A stretch of 64,000 nt of DNA from Malania oleifera. Lineage: Eukaryota > Streptophyta > Magnoliopsida > Santalales > Ximeniaceae. The stretch is taken from positions 1,674,001 through 1,738,000 of the forward strand of contig NC_080421.1 of assembly GCF_029873635.1 (NCBI RefSeq), given 5' to 3'. Of this stretch, positions 36,401 to 49,200 are shown one piece after another (within the stretch, counting starts at the first letter, position 1; each line of letters begins with the position of its first letter). A model generated the notes under the pieces. The model did not search any database and had not been told where the DNA came from. It saw only the letters and a program-made list of their open reading frames with translations. The position numbers were made by a program, and so were the translations under genes.

Positions 36401-36839
36401 CCCCATCTTCCACCACTTTGGTTTTTCTATTCCAATAAATGCTTAACTATTCATATTCCTTTATGAAAGGGCACCCTACCCATCACATTTGGAAGATATA
36501 TCTTTGCATACTTGTATACACATTATATGCTTGTATACTCGCATGTTTGAAGTAGATATATAAAAAGAAGATGAGAAATAAAGAGAATAGAAATGTCTTG
36601 TGAAAGACCGATTCCAATATTTTGTACAAGATTTGTTTCAAATGGATCTTATGATTCTATTCGTAATAGTAAAATTTTTGATCATATCCGTCCGTAGAAT
36701 ATACATAGTCAAATCACATAAATTTCTGTCTCGTTTTATTTAATTATTTATTTATTTTCTTACACCTTTTATAATATATGATAGGTTTTATGTTAAAATC
36801 CTCATCAATTTTAGGATAACTTTTTGAGGGCCAAACTAG

Positions 36840-37055
36840 TAGTAATAGGATTTGCGAAGAGCCTCCACCCAATGCGCACATAAGCGGGACGACGCTCTGA
36901 GTTGGACAAATGAGCAAGACGATCGTCATCCACTTTTGAGAACGACGTGGCATTATTCTCCTCCATTGTTCTCTCTCTTCTTCCTCCTCCTCTCTCCCCC
37001 CCTCCCAAACTCTCTGTATTCCGCAGAGATAGAGAGAGCGACAGAGAGCGCAACA
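36840..37055 (+). promoter_or_regulatory. HCF244: HCF244 proximal promoter and 5' UTR
   Basis: GC content rises sharply; ACGACGTGGCA at about 36941 contains an ACGT core, followed by a pyrimidine-rich patch (36957-37012) and an AGAGAG purine leader just before the ATG. No convincing TATA box. Confidence 0.45.
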
Positions 37056-39368
37056 ATGGCGTCGACACTCCCAATTACGCAGCTCGCAACGCCTCGCAGA
37101 CTCCACACCTCACTCTCATGGCGACATACCTTAGCTCCCTCTTCCCTCGCCGTTTCCCCTCCCTCTTCTCTGGGTACTACTCGACTCTATTCCTGAAATC
37201 TTTCACCCAATCGATGATAAATTCTCGGAATTATTTTTTTGTTTTGTTAATTTTGACGTTAATATCGACGACGCATTGCTCCTCAGGCAGACGGTGCGCG
37301 CAGCCGCCAGTGACGTGTACGGCGCGGCCGGCAGCGGCAAATTATGCACCTGGGACGCCGGTTAGGGCGACGAGCATACTGGTAGTTGGGGCCACGGGGA
37401 CTCTGGGGCGGCAGGTTGTGCGGCGCGCGCTGGACGAGGGCTACGAGGTGAGGTGCCTTGTGCGCCCTAGACCGGCTCCTGCTGATTTCCTCCGCGACTG
37501 GGGCGCAACTGTTGTCAATGTACGCCCTCCATCTACATCGTTAACTTCTTCTTCTTCTTTCTTATATGTATAACGGACAGCCCAGTGCTAAATTGACGAG
37601 TTATCTTTGAAACACCCCAAACAGCACCAGTTATGTGAGTACTGCCCATTTACTGGCTATTTAGGGGGTGCAAAAGTCGAGCCCACTCACAAACTAATTG
37701 AGAACTCGACTTGTGTCATAGGTTGACTCAAACTGATTCGCTACCTCTCAGATGGCCCAGGCTCCTCTACTATCGCACCAGAGCTTTGTTGTTTGCGCCT
37801 TATGATTTTGATACTTAAAGCAAAGAGATTTTATCTAAAATGCTCCATCACTTATTGAAGCGCACAAAACACTAATACTATGCACGGAGCATGGCAGAGG
37901 AGAAGAAGCCCTCTCACACACCTAATCTGCTAAAGCCCAACAAGTATAGTGGTGTAAGTGAGTTAAGCTGATTCCCAACCTGCTTTCGCTCTAGCTTGGC
38001 CCTGACTTTATTTTGTTTTGGAGTTGCCTTGATGAGTGAAGTTCAAGTTTGAAGGAAAAATAATATTCATGAGTCTAATTGTCTAATTGAGTTCAATAAA
38101 GTATTTTTTATTTATTATTTTTAAATATTTTTCCAATGATATATTATATGTTTAATGTCATGAACCTTATTGAGGACATTATGTTTTCTTGTGACCGCTT
38201 GCCTTGTGCGCATGGGATGAGTTGTCATCATGCAAATATTAGTATAGTTTTATTGCTTTAAGCATGTTTATTATATTCTAGTGTAAAATGGGAACATGAC
38301 TCCTTTGACAATATGTTTCCTATAGCCAAACTTAAAATAGCATATGAACTTCTTTAGGGAAGGGTGATTGTTTATTTGTTTTGTAAAACCCACTAGCTTA
38401 AGTAAATGTTTTAGCCTACTTGTTTCCCTTGCTAAACACACATTACTTACAAGGTGTTTGTTTAATGAATTATGTTCCTTCAATGTTTGCTACTTGCTTG
38501 CCATTGCTTTCATGAATTGCTCACTGATTTTGCTTACTTTACAATCAACTGCTGTTAATGTATTCTGTTGGTAAACTATGTAATCTTTGGTTGACTAGTT
38601 AAACAAGAGTGTTTTAACTAGCCCTGCATGTGACTTCACAAAGTGTAAATTATTCAGCCCGTTACCCTTTGCAATTTGTGCCTTATTATTTTGATAAGTA
38701 ATAAGCAAAGATATTTTATTTAAAATTCTTCATTACTTATTTTAGTGTACATAACACTAGTATTATGCAAGGTGCCTAGCAAAGGAGAAGAAGCCCTCTT
38801 AGACACCTAATCCACTAAAACCCAACAAGGATAGAGGTGTTAAGTGTATTAAGTTGATTCCCTGTCTGCTTGGTCTTTAGCTTGGCCTGACTTTATTTTG
38901 TTGTTAAGTTGGCTTGATGAGTGAAGTTAAAGTTTTAAGGAAAAATAATATTAATGAGCCTAACTGAGTTTAAGAAAGTATTTTTATTTATTAATTTTTA
39001 AAATTTTTTGAGTGATATATTATATGTTTAATACATATAATGGGCATCTTCGGGCCACAAAGCTCCCTGCTTTGCAAGGGTAGGGGGAAGGTTATCATAA
39101 TGCGAGGGAAGGGGGGAAGGTCATCACGGTGTGCGCAACTTATCCTTGGTTTTTAGGCAAAAGAGGTTGTTTCCTTGGATATAAACCTGTGATCACAAAG
39201 GAGTAACCTTACTATTGATCGAAGGCCCACCTTGTATATCTTTATTACATATATTTATAAAAGAATACTATCACTGATCCAAAAGGTCCTTATTGTTGTA
39301 TTTTCAGTTGGTTGTCATTACCTTTTAGTTTTAGCCACCAGTAACATCTTCTCCTCTCTTGTTAGTTC

Positions 39369-39399
<31 letters not shown>

Positions 39400-42300
39400 C
39401 CAATAGTTGGTTAGTAGTGTAGATTTGTGGGCTTAGTATATGCATTTGTGTTTTCCATTTGCAAATCTTGTAGTATACAAAATTTTTTAAAAAGTACTAT
39501 CGTGTTTCCCCCCCCCCCCCCTCCATTTTTAGTCTAGCTTGATTCACACCCAAAGTTGTATGCTTTAGATTTTTAAATGCATTGTGTTGTTTGTGTGGTT
39601 TCTACTGGTTGTAGGGTGAAATTGTCTATGTGAAATAAGCTTGCTTTTAAAAAACAAAAAATAAATTTGTACTTCGCTTGTGTAGCTCAAATTATCTTTG
39701 TACACACAGTTGGTCTCAAGTCTGGGTAAAAGAGTAGGGTTGTGTTTGGTAGCTAGCAACCATTGTAAAACTTTGTCAAATCTTATTATCATGAATTCTT
39801 ACCAAATTCACTTAGGTAAAAAAATAGACCTGGTCAGTGTAAAAAGGAGAGGACTAAGAAGTTAGCGCAAGAAATTAGGATTAGTAGCAACTTGGATAAA
39901 GGGATACTTACGGGTAAAAGTATGGAAATATTGGAAATAACATTTAGAAGGAAAATTAACTTAATGTGTTTTTAAAAGACGAAATAAGTAGGGGAGAAAG
40001 TTAGCAAAATTGGAAAATCAGAATTTAAACTTTAGTTCACTAAAAAACAAAAACATGAAAAATGAATGGAAATTATTGTAGACAAAGACCTAAAAGATAA
40101 TATAGTAGATGTTAAAAGAATAGGGGATATGATCACTAATCAGGATAGCTTTAGGGCTAGAGATAATAAATGTCATTAGTGTGTATGCTTCCTAAGTAGG
40201 GTTAGTAGAAAATCTTAAAAAAATGATTTTGGAAAGATATGGATAGTATTTTACAAGAGATACTAACGTCTAAAAACACATTCACAGGAGTTGATTTAAA
40301 TGGGCACATTGGAAAGGATAATATAGGCTATGAGAGGATACTAGGAGGCCATGGATATGAAGAAAAAAATGAGAACAGTGATTTTAGATTTTGCATTGTC
40401 TTACGATTTGGTTATATTGAGTATTTGCTTTATAAAAAGAACACTTAATAACTTTCAAGAGTGAGCTTAATAAAGTCCAACTAGATTTCTTCTTAACTAG
40501 GATGGGAGATCGTCTATCTTGTAAGAATTGTAAAGGTATCCCAAGTGAAAGTTTGACTATACAACATAAAGTTCTCGTATTAGATATTTAGATATACATA
40601 CTAAAAAATAGAAGAGAAAGAGTAAATCAACATAAGAGGACTAGGTGGTGGATCTTGAAAGGAGATAATATAGTAAAATTCAAAGATAAAATTATCAAAG
40701 AATGTGGTTGGACAGTAAAGAGTAAGGTATATGCAAATACTATTTGGAATAAAACAGGGCTAACTCTATCGTAAGGATAACGAAATAGATTTTAGGTGAA
40801 TCCAAAGGTTATACTTGGGTAGCAAAGAAAGTTGGTGGTGGGATCAAGAAGTTTAGAAAGCCGTTAAGACAAAAGGAAATTGTATAAAATATGACAAAAT
40901 TTTATAGAAATCTAGAAAATTTTGAAAAATATAAGAGGCGAGAAAAAAATGCAAAAAAAACTGTTATGAAGCTAAACATAGAGCTTATGATACTTTATAT
41001 GCTAGACTACATACAAAAGAAGAATGAAAAGACATTTATATGCTTGCTAGAGTTAGAGAAAGAAGAAGACATTAGAGGTGGTGAAAGTACTTTGATGAGT
41101 TGTTTAATGAACACTATATTGGAAGATTGAACTTGGAGGTGACAAATGGGTAGAAGACTAAAAATAGGAGATTTATTTGCAAAATTATAGCCTTTAAAGT
41201 TAAGATGATGTTAAAAAAGATGAAAATTGGGAAATCTTTAGGACCATAAAATACCAATTGAAGTTTGAAAATATTCAGGGAATAATGGAAATATTTGGTC
41301 AACTATTCTATTCAATATTGCTATAAAAATAAAAAAATACTAGAGGAATAGGGGAAAAGTATGTTACAAAGGTGATATTCAAGACTGTAATAACTATCGT
41401 GGAATTAAAATTATGAGTCATACAATGAAATTATGGGAAAGAGTAATTGAACATTGAATAAGACTAGAAAGGAGGATTTCAGAAAATGAATTTGGTTTTA
41501 TGCCTAGAGATCAATAATAGAAGCTATTTATCTTGTAAGAAGCTTAATGGAAAAGTTTAGGGAAAAGAAGAGGGACTTGCATATGGTTTTTATTGATTTA
41601 GAGAAAACATATGATAGAGTAACTAGGAAAGTTTTTTGGTGGATCTTAAAAAAAAAGGGGTATGCAGTAGATATATTGAGGTCATTAAGGATATGTACGA
41701 TAGAGTAGTGGTTTTATGACTAGCGTTAGGACTGTAGGAGGGAAATATAGAGATTTTCTAATCCCAATAGTTGCACATCAAGGTTCTACTTTGAGTCCTT
41801 ATCTTTTTACTTCAGTGATTGATGAAATTACTAGGAATGTCCAAAATGAGATCCCTTGGTGTATGTTGTTTGCAAATGATATTGTGTTGATTGTTGATAG
41901 TAGGAGCGGAATGGAATCTAAGTTAAAACTTTGGAGAATCACATTAAAATCTAAAGGTTTTAGGATAAGTAGGAATAAGATAGAATATATGAAATGTAAT
42001 TTAAGTAATGTAAGGAGTAGTAGTGGAGAGAAGATTAAATTTGATAATCAAGAAATTAATAGCAGTAATAGATTTAGATATCTTAGATCTATTATGCAAG
42101 CGGAAGGGAAAATCGAAAAAGATGTAGCACATAGAATTAAAATAGGTTGGATAAAATGGAGGAGTGCATCGGGTGTGTTATGTGATCTTAGAATACCTTT
42201 AAAATTAAAAGGAAAGGTTTATGAGATGGCTATAAGGCTGGCTATGCTTTATGGTTAAGAATGTTGGGCAACTAAGAAATAACATCTAAAAAAAATAAAA

Positions 42301-45300
42301 GTTGCTGAAATATGAACGTTAAGGTAGATGAGTGGTATAACATTAAAGGATAAAATAAGAAATGAGCATATACTTAATAATTTAGGCATAGCACCAATCA
42401 AAGATAAGATAAGGGACCGGTGGCTTGGATGGTTTGGGCATTTAAAATGCAGGCCTAGTAGAACACATGAGAGGAGTGAGTTAGTTATTATTTTTGACAT
42501 GAAAAAGGATAAGGGTAGACCTACAATAATTTAGAATTAGTGAGGAAAAATTTAATATTCTTTAATCTAATAGAGGAAAACGTTCTCGATCGGGTAAATT
42601 GGTAGAAAAGGATTCTTAACTCATGCACACGGGCTTGAGTTGGCCAGCTCCTCCTCCCTCCCTCCTACTCAAAAAGAAAAAAAATTTCACTCATGTTCTT
42701 ATCTCTTAAGATGCTGCACTAAACATGGGATAGGGTAATTATCATAGTCAATCTAGTCCAATGCTACTCTTCTTTTAACGAGTCCTACAAGACCTTAGCC
42801 TGCAAAACAAACACACCTTAATGAATTTGGTTCAGTCTTAACTTTGAGCAGGCCACACAAATGAATTGAGGGTGGTTGATTATGGTAATTGGAGAACCAT
42901 TAATCTTAAGAGTTGAATTAATGGCTGAATGTGCCCATATATGTGTGTACATATTTTATTTAATATCCTTCCATGCATTCTTGAAAACAATTCTGTTTTA
43001 TAAACACCACCACATCTTAAAGAGTTCTTTGTATATGGTCTTATCTTTTGGTATGCCTCAAACCCTCATTTTTAGTTGATTTAGGGGCTTTTAATGATTT
43101 CATTTGCTTCCTTTGCGATACATTTGTATATGGAGCTACTTCTGAAATGAACATTTTCAGATGCTCATTACGAACTTTTTGGTGCAGCATCTTGGTTAAT
43201 TTTGTGCATTATTCTGCATGTGGGTAACATTTAACTCTTTTGAAGGACTGAATATAAGTTCTTTTAGCAGGCGGACCTAAGCAAACCAGAGACTATACCT
43301 GCGACAATGGTTGGCATTCATACAGTTATTGACTGTGCTACTGGGCGTCCAGAAGAACCTATTAAAATGGTAAATATTATAGAAGCATTTTTTTTCCTGG
43401 TTTGTACATTGAAAGAACTGGAGCAGCATAGAAATTGTAGATAATTAATGTAAATGCACTGTATCTTGCATCTAGGGCAGCTGCAAACCTTCAACTTCTG
43501 TACTCTATCATTAGAAGGGTTTCGGGGTTTTTTTCTGCGGATATTGCTCTATATGGTTTAATTAACCATTTTTTGATTCTTCAACCAGCAACAGAAAAAC
43601 GTTCCTCTTATGTTTTTTTGCAAAATTTTTAGATCTAAACTTATCTTATTTGAAAAGATCTTATGTTTTCATTTTAGTATTTTTGAAGAGAGGGGGGTTG
43701 ATTCTCAGACTATATGTCTAAGGAAGGTGGCATCTTAAGAAAGGGAATTGGATATTTGCCCAAATCCTCATGCCTGGGAAAAAAATTCTCAAGCCGTGGG
43801 TTTTTGTCGTTTAATTGCTTATGAAGATCTGCAACTGCATCACAGTCACTCTATTATCACTCTTATCTTGGAACTACCTCACAAAGGTGCTTTGTTTGGG
43901 TTATTGGCCTGTGTAAAAATGAACTTCATTTCTTGACATTAACCATCTTGTGAGTTGTCACCTTTATGATGTTTTCCCAATCTTTAACCATATGTAGTCT
44001 CTTGTCATAGCAATTAATTCAAGAATCAATGTTTGTTCCTTACACCAAATATGCCTAACCAAATCATTCCCATTCTCATCCATGGATAGAACTCCCACCG
44101 AGTAGTTGTGTATAAAATTTTCTTTGGCCAGATTTTCTTCCTTAAGTTATTGATTATGCTTTTCATATTCGATGCCACTATATATTTCTGACAACTAAAG
44201 ACATCACAGATAGGGTTGGAGTAATATCCATGCCATTGATTTTTTGGTTACTAAGTATGTGCCTAAATAACAAAGTGCTCAGTTTTTCTTTGCCTTTATT
44301 TCTGTCTCATTGGCCTTATCATAATCCTTTTGTTCAATTAGGTAGATTGGGAAGGGAAAGTTGCCCTTATACAATGTGCAAAAGCAATGGGAATCCAGAA
44401 GTATGTATTTTATTCCATTCATAACTGTGATAAGCATCCTGAGGTTCCCCTGATGGAGATCAAGTATTGCACAGAGAAGTTTCTTCAGGATTCAGGCTTA
44501 AACCATATCGTAATTCGGTTATGTGGTTTCATGCAGGTAAACACATTTTCAGGTTCTCATTCAAATAGAATTCATAGACATGGCTTTTTTCGTGTTCTTA
44601 TCACTTTAAGTCTTTAACAGTTTGATTTGTGGCTTATCCATTACTTTATTTTTTGGGATTGGACTTCCTTTTCTTCCATTTATTCTCTCCGTATGCTTTT
44701 GATACTATTCAAGGAAAGCAAAACAAAAGAAAAGAAAAAGGAAAATGAAAAGGGGAGTCCTGATATTATGTATGCATATACGTACTTAAATGTTCATCTG
44801 CTCTATTTTTACCTAGCCCATAGAAAGCTATGATTTTATGGGACCATAGGTGGTACTGTAAAGTCTGTAGTATTGTAAGTATGTCCTGTTGAATCTTTCC
44901 TGTTCAGCAGCATCTTGCTTTGGCCTCTCATTTTCTGTTTTGATGTAGTTCTCCAAAACAAAATGTAAATGATTGGGCTCTTTTTGTCCAGGCGCTCATT
45001 GGGCAGTATGCAGTACCTATATTAGAAGAGAAATCTGTTTGGGGTACGGATGCACCCACACGAATAGCTTACATGGACACCCAGGTAAATTGCATACTAA
45101 TTGATTCACTAATTACTATTTAGTTGATTAAATTCTCTGGTTAGTTTCTTGGACGAAATCCTCTACATTTATAGTTTTCTTGATGGTATCTAAATATTTT
45201 TCCAGTTCTTTCCAGGATGTTGCTCGGTTGACATTCATAGCCTTACGAAATGAGAAAATTAGTGGGAAGCTTCTTACTTTCGCCGGGCCTCGTGCATGGA

Positions 45301-46935
45301 CAACTCAAGAGGTAAAGAAGAATATTTTTCACTTGTTTAAGGCGATATTATTCCCTGAGGTTTTTTTCTATTTTTATTTTGTTGATAATCTGTCTCATCA
45401 AAGTAGATAACCAACTGCTGTACACCGATCAAATCTGGGTGTTTCAGCCCATTCAGTTTATAACCTTGATTTTTATTATGAATTGATAATATGTTTGCTT
45501 GCCTACACAGGACAAGAAATAAATACTTTGTAACCTATAATAGGATGATTGGAGTGACTGTAGTATGATTTGAAGTATTCTCCTGAAAATTGTTGAAATC
45601 CCAGCAGGGTATTGATGTTTAATGGTTGCATGAATCAAGTACACCCCTATAATCTCAGTAATCCGTGTCTTTGGACTAAGTTGAACAATGCAATTTGCTT
45701 TCATTTTCATTTTAAAAGTGCCTGCTTGGTTATAGGTTATTGCATTGTGTGAGAGGCTAGCAGGCCAAGATGCAAATGTAACCACAGTCCCTGTCTCAGT
45801 CTTGAAATTTACTCGCCAGCTGACCCGGTTTTTCGAGTGGACAAATGATGTTGCTGATAGATTGGCATTTTCAGAGGTAATTGTTTTCCTTGGGGAATCA
45901 AGGTCTCATTTCTGGAGAAATGCAATATTTGTTCATTATTCAACTTGCTTGCAGTTGCCAACATGATTGAAATGTCAATCGTATTGCTATTTCCACTCTT
46001 ACTTGTCGTCAGCCTTTGATTTTCCTCCCTGGTCCTTTGTATACCACTTTCAAGTTTGATGTGTCAGAATCTTTGGACTTCAGAGGATGAAACAGCTATT
46101 TTTCTTAATTTTATGAGATGCATGGCTTTTGCATTAACTATTCACTGGTAATAGTGTACTGTATTCTTGTTCACAGGAATTACACCCGTATGATTTGAGT
46201 TTTTTTTGTGTAAATGATTATCAATATTAATAATTTTATGTGTTTTTCTTTTAATTGAGAAACAAACTTAGAAAAACTAAAAATAGAAGATAATTGAAGT
46301 ACAGTGATTGCGAATTAAACAACAGAATTTAGACAGGTGACACACTGATAATTGTAACTCTAGAAGTTGACCAGAAAAGAGAAAAAAATGAGGAAGGGTG
46401 CGGGGGCCAAAGATGACAAGTATAAGAGTGGGAATAGTTGACAACTCAAGTTTGATGGTCATGTTGGCCGTACAAGAAATATGTGATTTCCCCCTTTTTT
46501 TTTGGGGCAGAGTGGGGGAATGCTTTTTGGTTATGTTTTATTTCCCCCCAGTGAGGGGTGGATGGGCAATGGCCCCACTTCAGATATGTAGCTTCACCTC
46601 TGCAACCAACTTAGGTGACAATGTCAATGATTTGTTCTATGATTTCTTATTTGTGTTTTTGGTTCTGCTTTGTCCTTGTAATAAAAGTGCATGTACTTGG
46701 TGGAATTATGGATTGTTCTTGGTGAGTGCTAAACGTTCTCTGGCTGTGGCCATTTTAGGTTCTAATGAGTGACACGGTATTCTCTGTTCCAATGAGTGAG
46801 ACATACACACTTCTTGGTGTGGATTCAAAAGACGTAGCTACACTGGAGAAATATCTGCAGGATTACTTCACAAACATTCTGAAGAAATTGAAAAACCTCA
46901 AGGCGCAATCAAAGCAAACTGACATTTACTTCTGA
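37056..46935 (+). CDS. HCF244: HCF244, chloroplast Rossmann-fold PSII assembly / psbA translation factor (complete, 8 exons)
   Basis: HCF244 is the plant counterpart of cyanobacterial Ycf39, an atypical short-chain dehydrogenase-like protein on the thylakoid needed for psbA (D1) translation and early PSII assembly. Exons: 37056-37173, 37287-37519, 43271-43369, 44342-44536, 44992-45084, 45216-45311, 45736-45876, 46759-46935; all GT-AG, in frame, 383 codons plus stop. The Ser/Thr/Arg-rich N-terminus to about residue 60 looks like a chloroplast transit peptide. Next come [14 protein letters not shown] (69-82, the GxxGxxG nucleotide loop), [78 protein letters not shown] and the C-terminal [17 protein letters not shown], all near-identical to known HCF244. 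Intron 2 is unusually long (5751 bp) and filled with repeats. Confidence 0.95.
37791..39032 (+). repeat. Direct duplication in HCF244 intron 2 (two units of about 365 bp)
   Basis: Copy 1 (about 37791-38158) and copy 2 (about 38672-39032) share blocks such as GGAGAAGAAGCCCTCT, CTGACTTTATTTTGTT, TTGATGAGTGAAGTT and GATATATTATATGTTTAAT with mismatches; the start-to-start distance is about 880 bp. Confidence 0.8.
39371..39400. repeat. (TTA)n microsatellite in HCF244 intron 2
   Basis: ATT trinucleotide run; a C homopolymer of about 12 follows at 39509-39520. Confidence 0.9.
39820..42685 (+). mobile_element. RTE-type LINE, decayed, in HCF244 intron 2
   Basis: Endonuclease remnants come first: [15 protein letters not shown]-like near 39921, then [19 protein letters not shown] (40296-40352). 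The reverse transcriptase follows: [13 protein letters not shown] (41769-41807), [12 protein letters not shown] (41857-41892), [11 protein letters not shown] and, further on, [21 protein letters not shown]. This is the layout of plant RTE elements. The catalytic box reads FAND where active elements have FADD, and stops or shifts lie throughout, so it is dead. It runs in the same direction as the host gene. Ends are approximate; an A-rich tail lies at 42668-42685. Confidence 0.8.
42690..43270 (+). other. Remainder of HCF244 intron 2; nothing recognised
   Basis: T-rich intron sequence ending in a good acceptor (TTTTAGCAG) before exon 3. Confidence 0.5.
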
Positions 46936-47300
46936 AAAGAAGACCTTTACCTGTCCATACATGAAGCTATGTATGTAAGTTCAAAATCTGGCTGCAACTC
47001 ACAATTATTCAAGGTATGCCATTCATTCAATATGCCTGTAATCCTCACTTTTCAAATCTGCATTGCAAAAGTGCTGAGGATAAAGTAACAACAGAAAGAA
47101 ACAGTATAGTTGTTTCAAGGCAATCAGATTAGGGAAGGCAGGTTCTTCGTTGCATTTTTGTCCCCTGGGTAAATGTATAGTGTATCATGTGAAAAACCAA
47201 ATTTTGTTTGTGTTTGCAAGCAAGTACATCAAAGTAAATATGTAACGGTGCTGTGTAGTGACTGATAATGAGAACATATCATTGTCATCATCATCATCAT
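46936..47300 (+). other. HCF244: HCF244 3' UTR and downstream flank (approximate)
   Basis: Follows the TGA; moderately AT-rich, with no clear AATAAA. Ends before the RTE fragment. Confidence 0.4.
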
Positions 47301-47389
47301 TGTGTTGTTGGAATCATCTAATTCCATTTGTATCAATACAGTAGTTAAGTCAACTTTGGGAATATTGGAATCTATGGAGGATGGATTAA

Positions 47390-48330
47390 GTGTATAACAA
47401 CAACAAACCAAGCTAAGCCCCACTAGGTGAGGTCGGCCGAATGAACCTTTTTTCTGCCAATTTTCATGATCGTGGACAAATTTTGACAATTAATGACTGT
47501 TAAATCCTTATTTGTTATTTCATTCCAAGTTATTTTAGGTCTACACTTATCTCTTCTATTGCCACTAGCAATAACTAATTTAATCCTCTTAGGTATAGTA
47601 TATGGTTTATGTTGCACGTGTCCAAACCATCTTCCCTCCCTTATTTTATCTTTTATAGGTGATACGCCTAACTTATCGCAAATATGCTCATTCCTTAATT
47701 TATCTTTTAGTTTATGCCACTTATCTAACTCATCATCCTCATTTGCTACTTTTACTTTTTTGGATAAGTTATTTCTTAGTTACCCGACATTATGATCCAT
47801 ATGGTATAGCTGGTCTTATAGTTGTCTTATAAAATTTTTGTTTTTAATTTTAAAGATATTCTATGATCACAACACACTGGATGCACTTCTCCATTTTATT
47901 TTTAACTCTATGGATTATATTTTCTTTGATTTCTCCTTTAGCTTGCATAATAGATTCAAGGAATATAAATCCACTAGTGCTATTAATTTCCATCTTGTTT
48001 ATGATATTCTTCCCAGAGTGCTGAAGTTGTATTTCGTATATTTTGTCTTATTTCTACTTATCCTAAAACCTCTATAGTTTCTAAAACTTCTCCCTATTAT
48101 TCTAACTTTGATTCTACTCTATCCCCAGTTTCATCAATCAAAACAATATCATTTGCACACTATAAACCTCATTTTGGATAAGAGCCCAAAGCAAATTCTC
48201 GATGTACACTTACTGTAGTTGGGAGTTTCTTAGATTCTAAGCTAGTTATTATTCTATTATACATGTCTTTACTGATATCAATATACCTACAATGACTTTC
48301 CTTTCCATTTTTCTTCGTTTCTAATGCAAA
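47390..48330 (-). mobile_element. Second RTE LINE fragment (3' part, minus strand), decayed
   Basis: On the minus strand it shows a CANDIVLID box (complement of about 48131-48157), matching the FANDIVLI of the intron copy, then the C-terminal domain equivalents at 47600-47760 and a 3' end 'tagtggggcttagcttgg' (about 47409-47426) typical of plant RTE/SINE tails. Broken by stops. It is on the opposite strand to the copy in HCF244 intron 2. Confidence 0.7.
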
Positions 48331-48458
48331 CTTATTCATTAACTCTAACTTTGTGCATAGACCTCAAATTTTTAGCATTTGTCTCATTTGACAATTCTAA
48401 GATTAAGTGTCTTTAGCATTATTTAAGCTTTTGAATTAAAATTTTTAATGGCTACCAG

Positions 48459-48589
48459 GTGTGTGCGCGTTGAGTCCAATAAAAGCCTTTAATGCTAATC
48501 CAGCCCCACGTGCACCTTTTGAAGCCCCTGAATGGATTGAATATGCAGAGTTTTTAGATTACATGTTTCCATCCAGTTTTGGCCCGTAG
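48459..48589 (+). other. Possible isolated terminal coding exon, 43 codons (unrecognised)
   Basis: After an acceptor-like CTACCAG an open frame reads CALSPIKAFNANPAPRAPFE, then APEWIEYAEFLDYMFPSSF, then GP and a stop (TAG, 48587-48589). Composition looks protein-like, but I do not recognise the family and see no upstream exon. It may be a captured or transposon-derived gene fragment, or chance. Confidence 0.25.
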
Positions 48590-48919
48590 TTTTCCTTGGA
48601 TTGCCTATGAGAGCAGGCTCATTTATGGGCTTAGAAAAAATCTGATGGGCTGAGGCTCCCCTAGATGGATTTTAAAACTTCATATTGAGCCCATGGGGAA
48701 AAAGGCCTTTGATGATTATGGTTGCAGGTTCAGCATGCATAACATGCTGGTGGGGGGAGTGATTGGTCTGATTCTGTGGAAAATTTTTTGTTCTCGACCT
48801 CACTTGTGGAGCCTAGATATGCGCAGCTTATGAGTTTGGGTGAGTTCACAAACCAGTGCAAAAGTTCATATATTAGGAGGGTTGGTTCAAGGAAATCAAG
48901 TGATGGTTAAAGATGTGTA

Positions 48920-49200
48920 CTAAGAAAATTTGAGTATATAAAGATAGTCAGATTTTAACCATGTGACACGTCTTTTGCGGGGGCAAAATTTTAAGTTCCA
49001 GATCAAAGTAGACAATATGCGAGGGGAAAATTTGACCATATAAGGATGATTAGGGCTTCAACCTTGCGAGGCAATCTTTTATTAGGGGCAAAATCGTGAG
49101 ATCCAATGAGGCAAAGCAGACAATACGTGATGAGTATTAGGGAAATTTTGGCCATATAAGGATGATCATGGTTTTAACCTTGTAATGGATGTGAAGCCTT
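48920..49200 (+). repeat. Degenerate direct repeats, about 100-120 bp unit (retroelement leader-like)
   Basis: Units begin near 48945, 49043 and 49160 with 'ataaggatgatta...' or a variant, then 'aaccttg', 'ggggcaaaat', 'gtgagatcc' and 'gcagacaatac'. Such wording is common in TRIM-like plant LTR leaders, but no complete element with LTR ends was found. Confidence 0.5.

Noticed and set aside
36947-37573. Single 208-codon open frame at the HCF244 start
   Set aside because: It begins upstream in another frame and passes through intron 1 before joining exon 2. The spliced model from ATG 37056 gives the HCF244 protein in one consistent frame.
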